DNA of 64,000 nt, from the NCBI GenBank assembly GCA_024220505.1, contig JAKZZE010000008.1:310001-374000 (forward strand), read 5' to 3'. The translations under genes and the position numbers were made by a program. The notes below the pieces were generated by a model. It saw nothing but the letters and a program-made list of their open reading frames with translations, did not search any database and was not told the origin of the DNA. The DNA is from Rhizopus arrhizus (taxonomy: Eukaryota > Mucoromycota > Mucoromycetes > Mucorales > Rhizopodaceae). Positions 12,201 through 20,650 of this stretch are shown here, piece after piece. How positions within the stretch are numbered: position 1 is the first letter of the stretch; each line of letters starts with the position of its first letter.

Positions 12201-13246
12201 AAGCTTTCGCGTTTAAACAATTACGTCCTAAAAAGCTAGTCCAATCACTAGATGGCGTTTTCTCTCTGTTCTTTCGTGCAGTCGACAATTTGCCTCATGC
12301 TTTCGACAAAGTGGTAATTAACCCTCAAACAGCTCTTTGTCTCACTCTAGGCGATGTTTCTGTACCTTCATCTTCTTGTCCGTTACCAAATTCAATGGCT
12401 CGTTTATCATGCTCTAGTGTATACATGGCTGATCCTATTTCTGGGAGGCTACGACCTAAATCTTCTAGTGAAATCTCTCTACATCCATACCTCACAAAAC
12501 GCTTTCTTAAATGGGTTCGATCCGATCATATGAAGCTTTATTCCTTTTTCGTCCGGGCGTTCTTGCGTCCCAGCTCCTCGTTCATCCCGGTAGCTCACAC
12601 CCATATCGACATGTCTCCTTTCCTGGTAGCCTTATCCTTGACACCGAAACCCGGTGATCAACGACGCCTCACATCCAAACGGTACCGTCGTCTGTGTAGT
12701 CCTCTGTTGTCTTCTTCGACCCTCTACCCAGATCTTCCCCCCTCAAAATGGCTTCTTCTATGGCGCTTCCCCCTCCGACCACAAAGTCGCAACATATGGT
12801 ACAGGTTAATCCATAATAAACTGCCTTGCAAGTCGAATCTCTACCTGCCTTCTAAACTATGTCCTGTTTGCAAGAATCTGGAAGAAACACCTTCCCATTT
12901 CCTCTTTGACTGTCCTCAAAAGCTTGCCGTTTGGTCTCTTCTTTGGGATTCACAGTTTGAACAGCCGTTTTCGAAATATTCGCTACGTCGTGCACTGTTC
13001 CTCCTAGATTTCCCTAAATGTCGCTCTGATACAGTCCGTGCTCCCTCTATTTTCATTGGCATCATCTTGTTGGCTATATGGCGCAATCACTGGGCAGTTA
13101 TTTTTGATAATCGTCCCTTCCTTACTGATGTCACCATTCGATATAATCAACTTTTGTCCGTTTCTCTCCAAGAATCGCTACTATCAAGTGGGATTTCTCC
13201 TCTGCCTCTTCCACATTTACAGTTATCGTATCTTTCATCTTGTTGA
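9242..13246 (+). CDS. LINE ORF2: endonuclease and reverse transcriptase
   Basis: 1334 aa without a stop. Residues ~30-250 are an APE-type exonuclease/endonuclease/phosphatase domain (ATLNCRSL, ALQETHA, LGDFN, SDHFLVT). Residues ~545-800 are the reverse transcriptase (NWRPISLINADAKVFTRLL, QAGFLRGR, DQEKAYDRV, RQGDPISPVLF, and the YADD catalytic box at about residues 742-745). The C terminus (~1180-1225) has a zinc-binding zf-RVT region (WYRLIHNKLP, CPVC..HFLFDCP). These cover the domains needed for target-primed reverse transcription. All catalytic motifs that I can check are present, so it may be active. Codon use is more C/T-rich than in neighbouring host genes. Confidence 0.95.
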   Translation: MTSLLNTRTAFNSHETFNPPDISQQTNSVNFRIATLNCRSLAKTADVSVRNHFIRYLRTRSLDILALQETHASTISLQETFHLQFQAADSLWTPHCGLICFSPLLSFSDTRFSVCGRVITTLVSHTQDAFEPIYITVIYAPATRRDRFVFLDTLAQNRTPLLPNVSSRHLVLGDFNYTYATHISSAIPRQAPPSWLSYIDHLFQDCVSDKDSAPQVTFSRGTSRSCIDYIFGTLDLYDCKMSSNVSFIQPSWSDHFLVTSNFALRAPVHSTVLGKGQWRAHPRLASSEAFRNLVSSTIANTMVSFDISLTPQEKWDMVKSAITQVAKSFSRRSAFNLTKAESLLHRKRARITKRLASNPDLLSSLTPQLSIVESQLASLQQYHAETLALRAGIRWREQGEISSGYLKRTVSQRQSRQIMKQLVHPTTGALCSTSNEMLDAAVQFYSNLYSPEPIDNSAIDDLLSAIPDSLRLSDSNQRFLTNSFTHDDLIEGVSRCPRRSSPGLDGLPYEILHLIFIHPASKDLVLQVYNDALSKGVFPPSWFSTSVSLLPKKGDLKDLKNWRPISLINADAKVFTRLLNSRIIKCAQKLVTPYQAGFLRGRFIADNGLLMKLIMEHARLTSSDAIGLLLDQEKAYDRVHPSYLCKVLHHFGFPPSIVQSLSTLFFNTGLHINVNGFLSTPVLQQRGLRQGDPISPVLFNLAFEPLLRRILSDPHFSGFQLPKSVCSPPHVHSISSVKLLAYADDIVCFLKSPQDLTALQHHLHLYSKASNAKVNFNKTEAFALSGSRSCYHRIWRTPLLQQQIHSWHDGSSSQPIIYLGFPLHSSIAQRDTYLTSLLSRLETSLQLHSHRSLSFRGRVTILNSLILSKVWHVLRILSVPKRFFLRLQSQISGFVSAKQTPRISFETMCFPRNKGGLGVLNPPLQQSALQLRWLLPLLHDFPCSPTSDFWNHPSLKSSVVLPLLVDFLLSHLMPTESQEPIQIDYRQAFAFKQLRPKKLVQSLDGVFSLFFRAVDNLPHAFDKVVINPQTALCLTLGDVSVPSSSCPLPNSMARLSCSSVYMADPISGRLRPKSSSEISLHPYLTKRFLKWVRSDHMKLYSFFVRAFLRPSSSFIPVAHTHIDMSPFLVALSLTPKPGDQRRLTSKRYRRLCSPLLSSSTLYPDLPPSKWLLLWRFPLRPQSRNIWYRLIHNKLPCKSNLYLPSKLCPVCKNLEETPSHFLFDCPQKLAVWSLLWDSQFEQPFSKYSLRRALFLLDFPKCRSDTVRAPSIFIGIILLAIWRNHWAVIFDNRPFLTDVTIRYNQLLSVSLQESLLSSGISPLPLPHLQLSYLSSC

Positions 13247-13337
13247 CTGCCACTAACCTGTACATGCTCGACTCTATAAATACAAAACAAGAAAAACAAT
13301 TCAAAATTTAAAAAACCCATACCAAAAACATTTTCAC

Positions 13338-13383
13338 GTGCCATCCTTGTCTGGCACTTAATAAAAACCCGAGCTTCTAGCTC
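13338..13383 (+). other. Two hairpins in the LINE 3' UTR
   Basis: GTGCCA (13338-13343) pairs perfectly with TGGCAC (13352-13357) around an 8-nt loop. GAGCT (13371-13375) pairs with AGCTC (13379-13383) around TCT. Both lie within 60 nt of the poly(A) tail, where LINE 3'-end recognition structures are usually found. Confidence 0.55.
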
Positions 13384-13397
13384 CTTATAAAAAAAAA

Positions 13398-13413
13398 AAA
13401 TATATTGAATATG
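13398..13413 (+). repeat. LINE target-site duplication, right copy
   Basis: Repeats 9187-9202. Joining the left flank to the sequence from 13414 gives the uninterrupted pre-insertion site. Confidence 0.85.
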
Positions 13414-14189
13414 GCAGTTTAATCGAACTCCGCTTATTGTTTGGCTATAAAGTGATTAAGTTGCTGTCAAATAAAAAATGAATCGAAAATGAGTATCCAG
13501 ATTTCAGTAAGCGTAATCAGCACAACATGAATGGTATTTATGAACTCCGGAATTCTGCAGTAGACAGGGAGGTGTTGGAGGTTGAGGTGTAAAGTAGAGT
13601 GGATTAAACCTTGGATGAAAACCGTGGGCTACAGTAATTCAAAAATAATTTCGTTCCATATGAAAAGTTTAGGAGGACGGGTAAACAGGGAGATGGCTTG
13701 CAGTCTGTACCTAACAAGAGCAGATTGAACAAGACGCAAAGGATGGTTCTTCAGAGAGAATATGTTGTATATTTAATTTCAAATACGTAACTTTGATACA
13801 ACTTTCCCATTGTTGGAAAATCGCACAAAACTGTAAAGGAATCAAGCCGAGTTAGCCTGAATATATGCCATTGGTTATTAAGCAAGTCTTGGTGTATATC
13901 TAATGCTGTACTAAGATAATATCTCTGGAATTATCATATTTATGAAACTATATAAGAGAGTTGCTGATTAATTTAATAACAAATAATTAATTTTCATCTT
14001 TCAACTTCCCATAACCTATGCAACTATACGAAGTTTTCACATACTTAGTCTATCTGTCTTGCTATATTTTATTAAATCACTAGACTACTTCTAGCTCACT
14101 CTATATCCCAACAGTTTGAATAAGACATTCTGAAAGTAACCAGGATTGTTGTAATAATAAATAATTGAGCCTTAAATAAAAAATATGAT
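13414..14189. other. Spacer right of the LINE, no gene seen
   Basis: This is the continuation of the pre-insertion locus. No protein family or RNA gene was recognised. Confidence 0.5.
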
Positions 14190-14830
14190 GCTCTATTGAA
14201 ATTTATCAGTGTCATACGAGCTTTCAGAAAATAATGTTGGCCACCCAAACTCTTTCACAGCTGAACACGAGACATATATTCGAGAACTACTTGACAAGGA
14301 TCCTCAGCTTTATTCTGAAGATATTATCGATGAACCATCTGAAGAGTTTATGGATTTTTCTATTTCCAAAACGCAACCCAATCATCACTTGAGGAACAAT
14401 ATGTTTGTGACAATTAAGAAACCTACATTTAAACCCAAAGCTAGAAACTCTTCTGATAACTTAGAGACGAGATATGAATGGTTTATGAAAAGGAAAGACT
14501 TTAATGTAAACTTTATAAAAAACTGTATCTTTATCAACGAAGTTGGATTTCATATAAATTTGAGAAATACTTAGGCCAGAGCAGATACTGGGAACACTCT
14601 GCCATAGTGAAGACAACTGAAAAAAAGGCTCCATCTCATATGATCATTGGAACTATACATGCATCTAGCGTCATTCATGTAGCGATAAAGAAGCCACCAC
14701 CAAAAAAAAAGAGAAGCTTCAAAGTAACAAGGCATCTAGAAATACATCGATTAATCTCGTGGAACTCAAAAAGTTATAAGAAAAAAAAAAAAAAAAAAAA
14801 AAAAAGCCAAGCTCAAGGACCCTGTTTTGC
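14190..14830 (+). pseudogene. Second decayed Tc1/IS630-like transposase
   Basis: An open stretch from about 14209 encodes a transposase middle part: SFTAEHETYIRELLDKDPQL, SISKTQPNHHLRNNMFVTIKK and RYEWFMKRKDFNVNFIKNC. The first catalytic block, which the family normally has as IDEAGFH, is INEVGFH here, so the catalytic Asp is lost. Further family sequence (MIIGTIHASSVIHVAIKKPP) continues past stop codons and frameshifts, then ends in 25 A (14781-14805). The rest of the gene is missing. It belongs to a different subfamily from the copy at 6.3-7.5 kb. Confidence 0.75.
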
Positions 14831-14879
14831 CAAGTATTAAAATAAGAGACAAAAACTAAAAAAGACAATAGTTGTGAAA

Positions 14880-15493
14880 CTAAAGATTATACAGTAGGCC
14901 CTTAGTTTCCGAGGGTGACTCCATAGGTACACCACTGAAATTAAAACGGGTTAAGGAGGTTGGAAATGTGCGAATAGCATGGAACTGAATATCATGGAGG
15001 ACAACTGGTTTATTAACTGCTTTGATACAGGCTTCCTCAGAAGCAAGAGCAACTTCTACAGATAAAGAGAGTCCCTCCTCCTTAAGTTGAACGGCATATC
15101 CGACACCATAAGGGAAGACTTCGCGGAGTTTGGTAAGGAACTCAACGTCCAGATTGCGATGAGCAGGTGGAATGGTGAATGTTACCGAATAGTCAGAAGA
15201 ACCAGTCTTATATGTTACTGGTGTGGCAGGACGAAGAGGGTCATTGAGAATCGAGATATAAGCCGGTGCAGAAGTTGCTGAAGCAGAAGGTCGACAATTC
15301 GCATTCAAGGTTACAGTGGAAGATTTCGAGGGTCAGAAGATGAGAGTTTCCCGGTTATAGCTGTCAAGTAATTCAACGCAAGTGATGTGTGGAGTTCATC
15401 AGACGTAGTAGAGTTATTATCGATATTGGGTGGTTTGTTGGGTTTGCTAGGCGCACCCAAAGGTACCAAAGAATTTTTATTGGAAAGAACCAT
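14880..15493 (-). pseudogene. LINE ORF1-like fragment, frameshifted
   Basis: Minus strand, beginning with ATG at 15493: a Pro/Asn-rich N terminus, a stop at 15311-15313, then continuation in another frame from about 15308 (SVTFTIPPAHRNLDVEFLTK, GVGYAVQLKEEGLSLSVEVA, RTFPTSLTRFNFSGVPMESP). I recall this as the N-terminal region of the CCHC-type ORF1/gag-like protein of Mucoromycota LINEs. The frame ends abruptly at 14880, and no zinc knuckles or ORF2 follow. It is a broken fragment unrelated in sequence to the stub at 7.7 kb. Confidence 0.55.
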
Positions 15494-15619
15494 GTCATTT
15501 GTGTTTTATTGCCAAGTTATATCAAATCCAGGAACTAAATCACAGTCAATCGCAGTCAATCATGTACGAGTATTCTATGGATAAATGCTTATTATGACGA
15601 AGATAAAATGGAAGAACAC

Positions 15620-15785
15620 GTAACCATTATCTACTTGTCATCAGTTATATCATACTCATTAATTATTCATCCATGACATGAAATATTATCCATGTATGAA
15701 AAGTATAAATAGAGTACCATCTTCTTATTCAATAAAACAATCTCTTTATCGAGTCTCGTCCTCTCTTGTTCCTTTCTATTCTTGG
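15620..15785 (+). repeat. LTR-like remnant
   Basis: TATAAATAG at about 15705-15713 is followed after ~25 bp by CAATAAAAC and a pyrimidine-rich stretch containing CGAGTCTCGTC. A TATA box closely followed by a polyadenylation signal is the core arrangement of many LTRs. Ends and duplications could not be defined. Confidence 0.3.
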
Positions 15786-15790
15786 ATAAA

Positions 15791-16680
15791 TCACATATCT
15801 TCTTCGGATGAAATATCTATAACTTCTTCTTTCATCCGCAATCTATCAGGCTGAGAGTTCGTCAAGGCTGACTGAGGTATATAGTGACGATCAGAATATA
15901 TCCTCTTATCTCTCTGATATGGAATAGAACACTTTGCAACAATTTTTTTTAAAGCAAAAGGCAACGATCTCCAAGCAAACACTTTTAAATCCTTTTCCAT
16001 ATTTCTTGGTTTTGGATCAGAATAAGACATGATTAACTTGAAGAAATGAGTACTGTCCAACTTAGACTTGCTCACGGTCAAGGGCCGAAACCCTTCGAGA
16101 TTACGTCGAATTCTATTCTTTTCTTCGATATTTAAATCAATATCCAGCAAGTATTCGACTAAGCCAATCAAGTCGACTGAGGTAATAAAATAATCATTTT
16201 TTTCAGCCCAAAGGATGCAAGACACGATCCTTGTCTTGGCTCGTTTTATTTGCTCTGTTTGAATGGGTTGAAAGGTGCACTTGATCTCGTTCTTTTCACG
16301 CTGACGCCAAAATTGTACAAGACGACGGCAAGAAGTCCACTCATTAGCATTCCAATTTTGCATGATGGCATCCATGTCATTGAGGATTTCAACGTTGGTT
16401 AAATGGGTTATTCCAGGGTACGGAAGATCAGGAGCGTTTCTTTTGGATTCATAGAAAAAATCTGATACAAACTAAGTCTTGGTAACCAAATTACCATTCA
16501 TAAGGTAAATATGAATGACACCATTAAATGAAGTCGAGGACATGTCAGGTATAAGGGCTACTAGAGAAGTGAGGCCTTGGACTTGAGTTTGTTTTGTGTC
16601 AAGTAAGTGATTCTTCAAAATTAGATCGAATGATAACTGTGATCGGTGTACCACTTGTACCACTTGTACGTGATATTTCT
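15791..16680 (-). pseudogene. Medusa-like DUF7082 gene, broken
   Basis: The minus-strand frame 16375-15791 encodes a well-preserved DUF7082 domain: MQNWNANEWTSCRRLVQFWR, IVSCILWAEKNDYFITSVD, EEKNRIRRNLEGFRPLTVSK, FFKLIMSYSDPKPRN and WRSLPFALKKI, with an acidic tail ending DISSEEDM. DUF7082 occurs in fungal developmental regulators of the MedA/Medusa group, probably nuclear. Upstream, the same frame continues through SKRNAPDLPYPGITHL, but a TAG at 16472-16474 separates it from NGNLVTKT and the TKQTQVQGLTSLVALIPD segment. A further upstream piece, GTSGTPITVII (about 16640-16675), lies in another frame. So there is one nonsense codon plus one frameshift or deletion. A truncated product from the ATG at 16375 (194 aa) could still be made. 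Confidence 0.65.
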
Positions 16681-16857
16681 ATCAGATTTACATTTTGTAA
16701 TGCTAAAAGATCAAAAGTAAGTATTGTTTATACTAAATTTATTTAATTACAACCAGTTTGTTTATTCATTCCTTATTTTTACTTTTGTAAAAGAAAGAGA
16801 GAAGAAAAAAAAAAAGAAATGTCACAAACACATGCTGCACACATTTGACAGATGCAT

Positions 16858-16889
16858 ATGTGTGTGTGTGTGTGTGTGCGCAGTGTGTG
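16858..16889. repeat. (TG)n microsatellite
   Basis: About 16 TG units with a short CGCA interruption. Confidence 0.9.
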
Positions 16890-16984
16890 TAAAGTAAATC
16901 ATGATACATGAAAAAGCAGGCTTTTATCATTACCAAAAATATTTTGAATGATAAATACAGTAATGGGGTGGGAAATAAAATCTC

Positions 16985-16986
<2 letters not shown>

Positions 16987-17025
<39 letters not shown>
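16987..17025. repeat. Poly(T) run of 39
   Basis: An uninterrupted T homopolymer. It could be the poly(A) of a minus-strand retrosequence or a slippage product. Confidence 0.9.
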
Positions 17026-17028
<3 letters not shown>

Positions 17029-17176
17029 TTTTAAAAAGCAATTATATTCTTTCTATAATTTAACCTTGCAATTACGCAGCATCTTATCCTTAATGAAGAT
17101 TATCCGAATTAACCTGTAGCCTATCTATTGGATATATTTTACATGTAGCTTATTAATACTGTTTTCATATCGAGTT

Positions 17177-17347
17177 ATGAATGATGGATACATCAATATG
17201 GATATTTCATCCAAAGAAGATATGGACATCTCATCCGAAGATGATATGGATGTTTCATCCGAAGAAGATATGGATGTTTCATCCTCGGATGACATGGATA
17301 TTTCATCCGAAGATGATATGGATGAAATATCCGAATCTTTGGCTTAA
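17177..17347 (+). CDS. 56-aa ORF of MD[IV]SSEDD octapeptide repeats
   Basis: ATG at 17177, stop TAA at 17345-17347. After MNDGYIN come five consecutive 8-residue units of the form M-D-[IV]-S-S-[EKS]-[ED]-D, then a tail MDEISESLA. The DNA unit is 24 bp with mostly silent differences between copies. The 24-mer GATATTTCATCCGAAGAAGATATG also encodes the C-terminal DISSEEDM tail of the broken DUF7082 gene 1.4 kb away on the opposite strand. This is probably the expanded tail of a lost, inverted DUF7082 paralogue; whether it is expressed is unknown. Confidence 0.45.
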   Translation: MNDGYINMDISSKEDMDISSEDDMDVSSEEDMDVSSSDDMDISSEDDMDEISESLA

Positions 17348-18079
17348 AAATATAGGATCCTTTTGCTTAAAAATATAGTGTCATTTGCTTTATTGTAAAT
17401 AAATAAATCAATTACCAAAAATAACTAGCCCAATAAATACTAAACTCATCAATCGATTCCATCTATAAAATAACATGGACTCGTTTTGTCTTGCTTGCTG
17501 TACATTGGATAATCAGAATATCTTATTTGATGTCTTACCATTAGCTAACAAAGATGGATACACCGTCACCCATGTTTGTTCTACATCCATCATCTCATTG
17601 GGTTCCTTCAAATAATATCCACCAACCCACCAAAATGGAAAGAACAAGAAGCCAAATAAAAAAAGTATGGATTGAGTATTGAATATCGATGGATAAAAGC
17701 AAAGTTCTTGCTGATGCTGCTCTATTAGGGTTACATTGTCAGAATAAGATTTGGTTGAAGTTGTCGTTAGGGTTGATATGGTTGTTCGTCGAGTATGATA
17801 GCGAAGTGCTTTGGAGATTCTTTGTCGTCGTTTTTGATGTAAAGAATATCACCTTGAAATCACTAAACTGGAGCGGTGACGTGATTTACATGTCCATGTC
17901 TGGCGCCTTGGTGGATGTTGAGTAAAAGACATTTTTTGCATGAAATAATTTTGTTTGCTTGTTATTTATATAATTATCCTGTTCAATGGAATGTTTACTC
18001 AGAAGCGTACTCTCACACATCCCCTATAGTTCAAAAACTTAATTTATTATTACTGAACGTGCACAATCAGGAATCAAAC

Positions 18080-18125
<46 letters not shown>

Positions 18126-19670
18126 AACTGCTTCACTGGTATTTATATACTATTCTCTTGGAAATGCTTGGTTATGATTAGATTTGTTCATGATTTTTAA
18201 TACACTATTCGATTATTAAGATTGATCATCCTTTTTCATTAAATGCAAAGAAAACTTTCTTAAAGCTCATTTGGATAAACCTGTCGAGTACAACCTTCAA
18301 TTCGAAAGCCGCCTTGATCCTCTTTCTTTTGAAGAGTAAAAATTCCGCTGAAGAGATGGAAAATGAATAAGTTGTGATCTTTTGAAGACGATTGGTGTTG
18401 CTGCCTTTCTCAAGAGGCTTATGATTCTGATTTTACTTGTGTGGAAGAACTGAGTTGGGTTTCTAATAAGTTGGAGTGACTCAAAGATGGGTTTGGTGTC
18501 ATCTGACTTCGGTAGTAACATTGCTTATTTCTTCCGACTGAAGCGTATTTGTTATTTAACATTTGTGCCCTGATCTACTTCAAAAAATTGATTACTTGTT
18601 CTTTTATGAAAGGGCTTTATATCATTTGACAATAATCAATTAGATATCAAGTCATAATGAACCCTAACTACACTATTCAGAAATCATGTATTGCCACTTT
18701 CAATCTAACATAACCCCAACTTGAAATCATAAACAAAATGAAGAAAGAGAAATGATAAAGTCTTTAGTTTCTCAAATCAAACACAAGTCATTCACACACA
18801 CACACATAAACAAATAAAGAATATAACCAATTTATAAACTGAATAATGTTCATTCTACCTTTGTTAAAGGATGTCAATAAATCTTACAACTTGCTTGATC
18901 TTCCCCCCCCCCTTATCTTCTCCTCTTTTTTTAATTTAAATGCAAGCAAGTAATTTACTCCTCTTTTAAAAAAAATAATAATGAAATGATCAAACATAAA
19001 ATATGTAATTATTGTTATTTTGCATTAAAGATAGTGCAAACAAAGCATGATCTTAAAATACTTTTGACGTTAAAAAAACTATTCTTGTTTTATTAAAGTC
19101 AACATTTTAGTTTGAACTACAGAAAAGGTCGAATGAGATTTAATAAAACTATCCTTTTTCTTATGTCATCTCACTCTGGTCATATCAAGTGGGAGTTGTC
19201 GTAGTGGTCTTGTGCCTTACTTTCTCAATCAGCCGATTCGTATTTATCACAGTTATTTATACACAAATCTTGTTACTTTCTTTAATAAATAAAAAAAAAA
19301 AAAAAGCTGAAAGCCTCATTTCTATTCACTTTTAATGCAAAATTATTATATTCTTTCTCACTTTTTATGAAATTTAACAAGTAATCACTCAATAAGATTG
19401 ACAACAATAATATAAATGTAGTCAAACTGAACCTATAAAACCAAAGATACAGTAACAAAGGCAATTCCAAGTAAGATAGCAAAAAAGAGTTGAATGGGAA
19501 CACAAATATAAAAAAAAAAAAACATCAGTTGTCTGGGAATAAAATACTTGTACAATTAAACCCTGTACTCAGATCATGTGGAATTCACAAAGAAGAACAT
19601 ATAAAAGGTCATCTTTAAACTACTATTTTTGAATTAAAAAACCCTTTTCTTTCGTTCTCTTTTTAAAGAA
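17348..19670. other. Spacer with 40-A run and weak ORFs
   Basis: Contains an A40 run at 18081-18120. Short frames exist, for example a 46-aa Cys-containing one at 17475-17615 (+), 78 aa at 17689-17925 (+) and 74 aa at 18297-18521 (-). None matches a family I know, and none has splice or context support, so I do not call them genes. Confidence 0.5.
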
Positions 19671-20650
19671 ATGGTAAGATTTCATTTCATTCTTTTTTCT
19701 CTTTTTCATTCAAATAACTTGTATGTTTATAGGGTCACTCTTCAACACAAATCCTTTGTTCTACTCCTCCAATTTGTTATACTATTTCACCTGAATCTAA
19801 CAATAGATCTGATTCAGCTCTGGGTTTATTATCTGATATAGAACACAGCGATCACGATGACATGGAACAGCAAGAATCATTTGATAGAATCTATAATATT
19901 CTATCAGACTTAATACAAGAAGCAAATGAAGCAGTGCATGATGGCAACAAAGAGCGCGTCAACCTATCACCAAAAAAATCAGCAAGTTCATCACCGTCTA
20001 ATAAATTAAAGACAAGGCAACTATCCGAGACAAGACGTACAAGAAAGACAAAAATTTCTCATCTGCCGCGTAAACATACTCGCAACTCTAGTTTATCCTC
20101 CATCAGCTCAGCGGGTTCTAACCAGCCTAGGGTTTCGTCTCCGATACCTACCTCTTCATCCTCCTCCACTTCCTTACCCTCTCCAGTCACGTTGAATAAA
20201 AAAGCCTTATTCAGGCACACACCACTCCGATCAAAACCAACTCCGATAAACTCCCAAAGACGCTCTCAAACACCTCGACCGAACAAGCGAACCAGATACT
20301 CTGAAGACTCAGTCACGGCATCCTTTAAAAGACTAGACGACTCGATAGCACTCGTGAGCTCACTTTCTCAGCATCTGGTGACAACTGAAGACAAAACATA
20401 TCCTCACATTCATCTTCCACTTTTGTTACTCGTCCCTTTACTTCATATACCCCACTCACTCATTACCATGATCTTTGACTTTTGTACAGCTGGTCCCTTT
20501 CGAAACAACCAGACTTCTCCTTTCAACATAACCACCATGGTCTTTTGGACCTGTCTCTTTACTGTAACTAATTTTATGGTGGATCAAGTAAAGCCTGAAA
20601 GATATTTGTCAATCAAAACAAAGCACGTCGCTTTACCAGGCTCTTTTTAA
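19671..20650 (+). CDS. Hypothetical Ser-rich protein with C-terminal membrane segments
   Basis: Exon 1 is the ATG alone (19671-19673), followed directly by GTAAGA. Exon 2 starts with GGT at 19733 after TTTATAG, giving a continuous 306-aa frame. The N-terminal part is acidic (IEHSDHDDMEQQ, then FDRIYNILSDLIQEANEAV). The middle is Ser/Pro/Arg-rich low complexity. The C terminus has two hydrophobic stretches (IHLPLLLLVPLLHIPHSLIT and ITTMVFWTCLFTVTNFMV), suggesting a membrane hairpin or tail anchor. No domain recognised. Without the ATG-only exon, translation could start at ATG 19862 (262 aa). Confidence 0.6.

Larger units (their letters stand above)
9203..13400 (+). mobile_element. Young LINE (non-LTR retrotransposon) insertion
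   Basis: The insertion is delimited by the duplicated target site: the left copy ends at 9202 and the right copy starts in the A tail (about 13389-13400). It consists of a 39-bp leader, one long ORF (9242-13246), a ~140-bp 3' UTR with two small hairpins, and a short poly(A). There is no ORF1 inside the duplication, so this is either a 5'-truncated copy that happens to start just before ORF2 or an ORF2-only element. The intact ORF and clean duplication indicate a recent insertion. Confidence 0.9.

Noticed and set aside
16766..17041. 91-aa minus-strand frame with poly-Lys start
   Set aside because: Translation of the T39 run and the TG microsatellite.
17181..17378. Frame with repeated IWMFHPKK units
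   Set aside because: It is the out-of-frame reading of the 24-bp repeat; the acidic MDISSEDD frame has an ATG, a stop and matches the DUF7082 tail.
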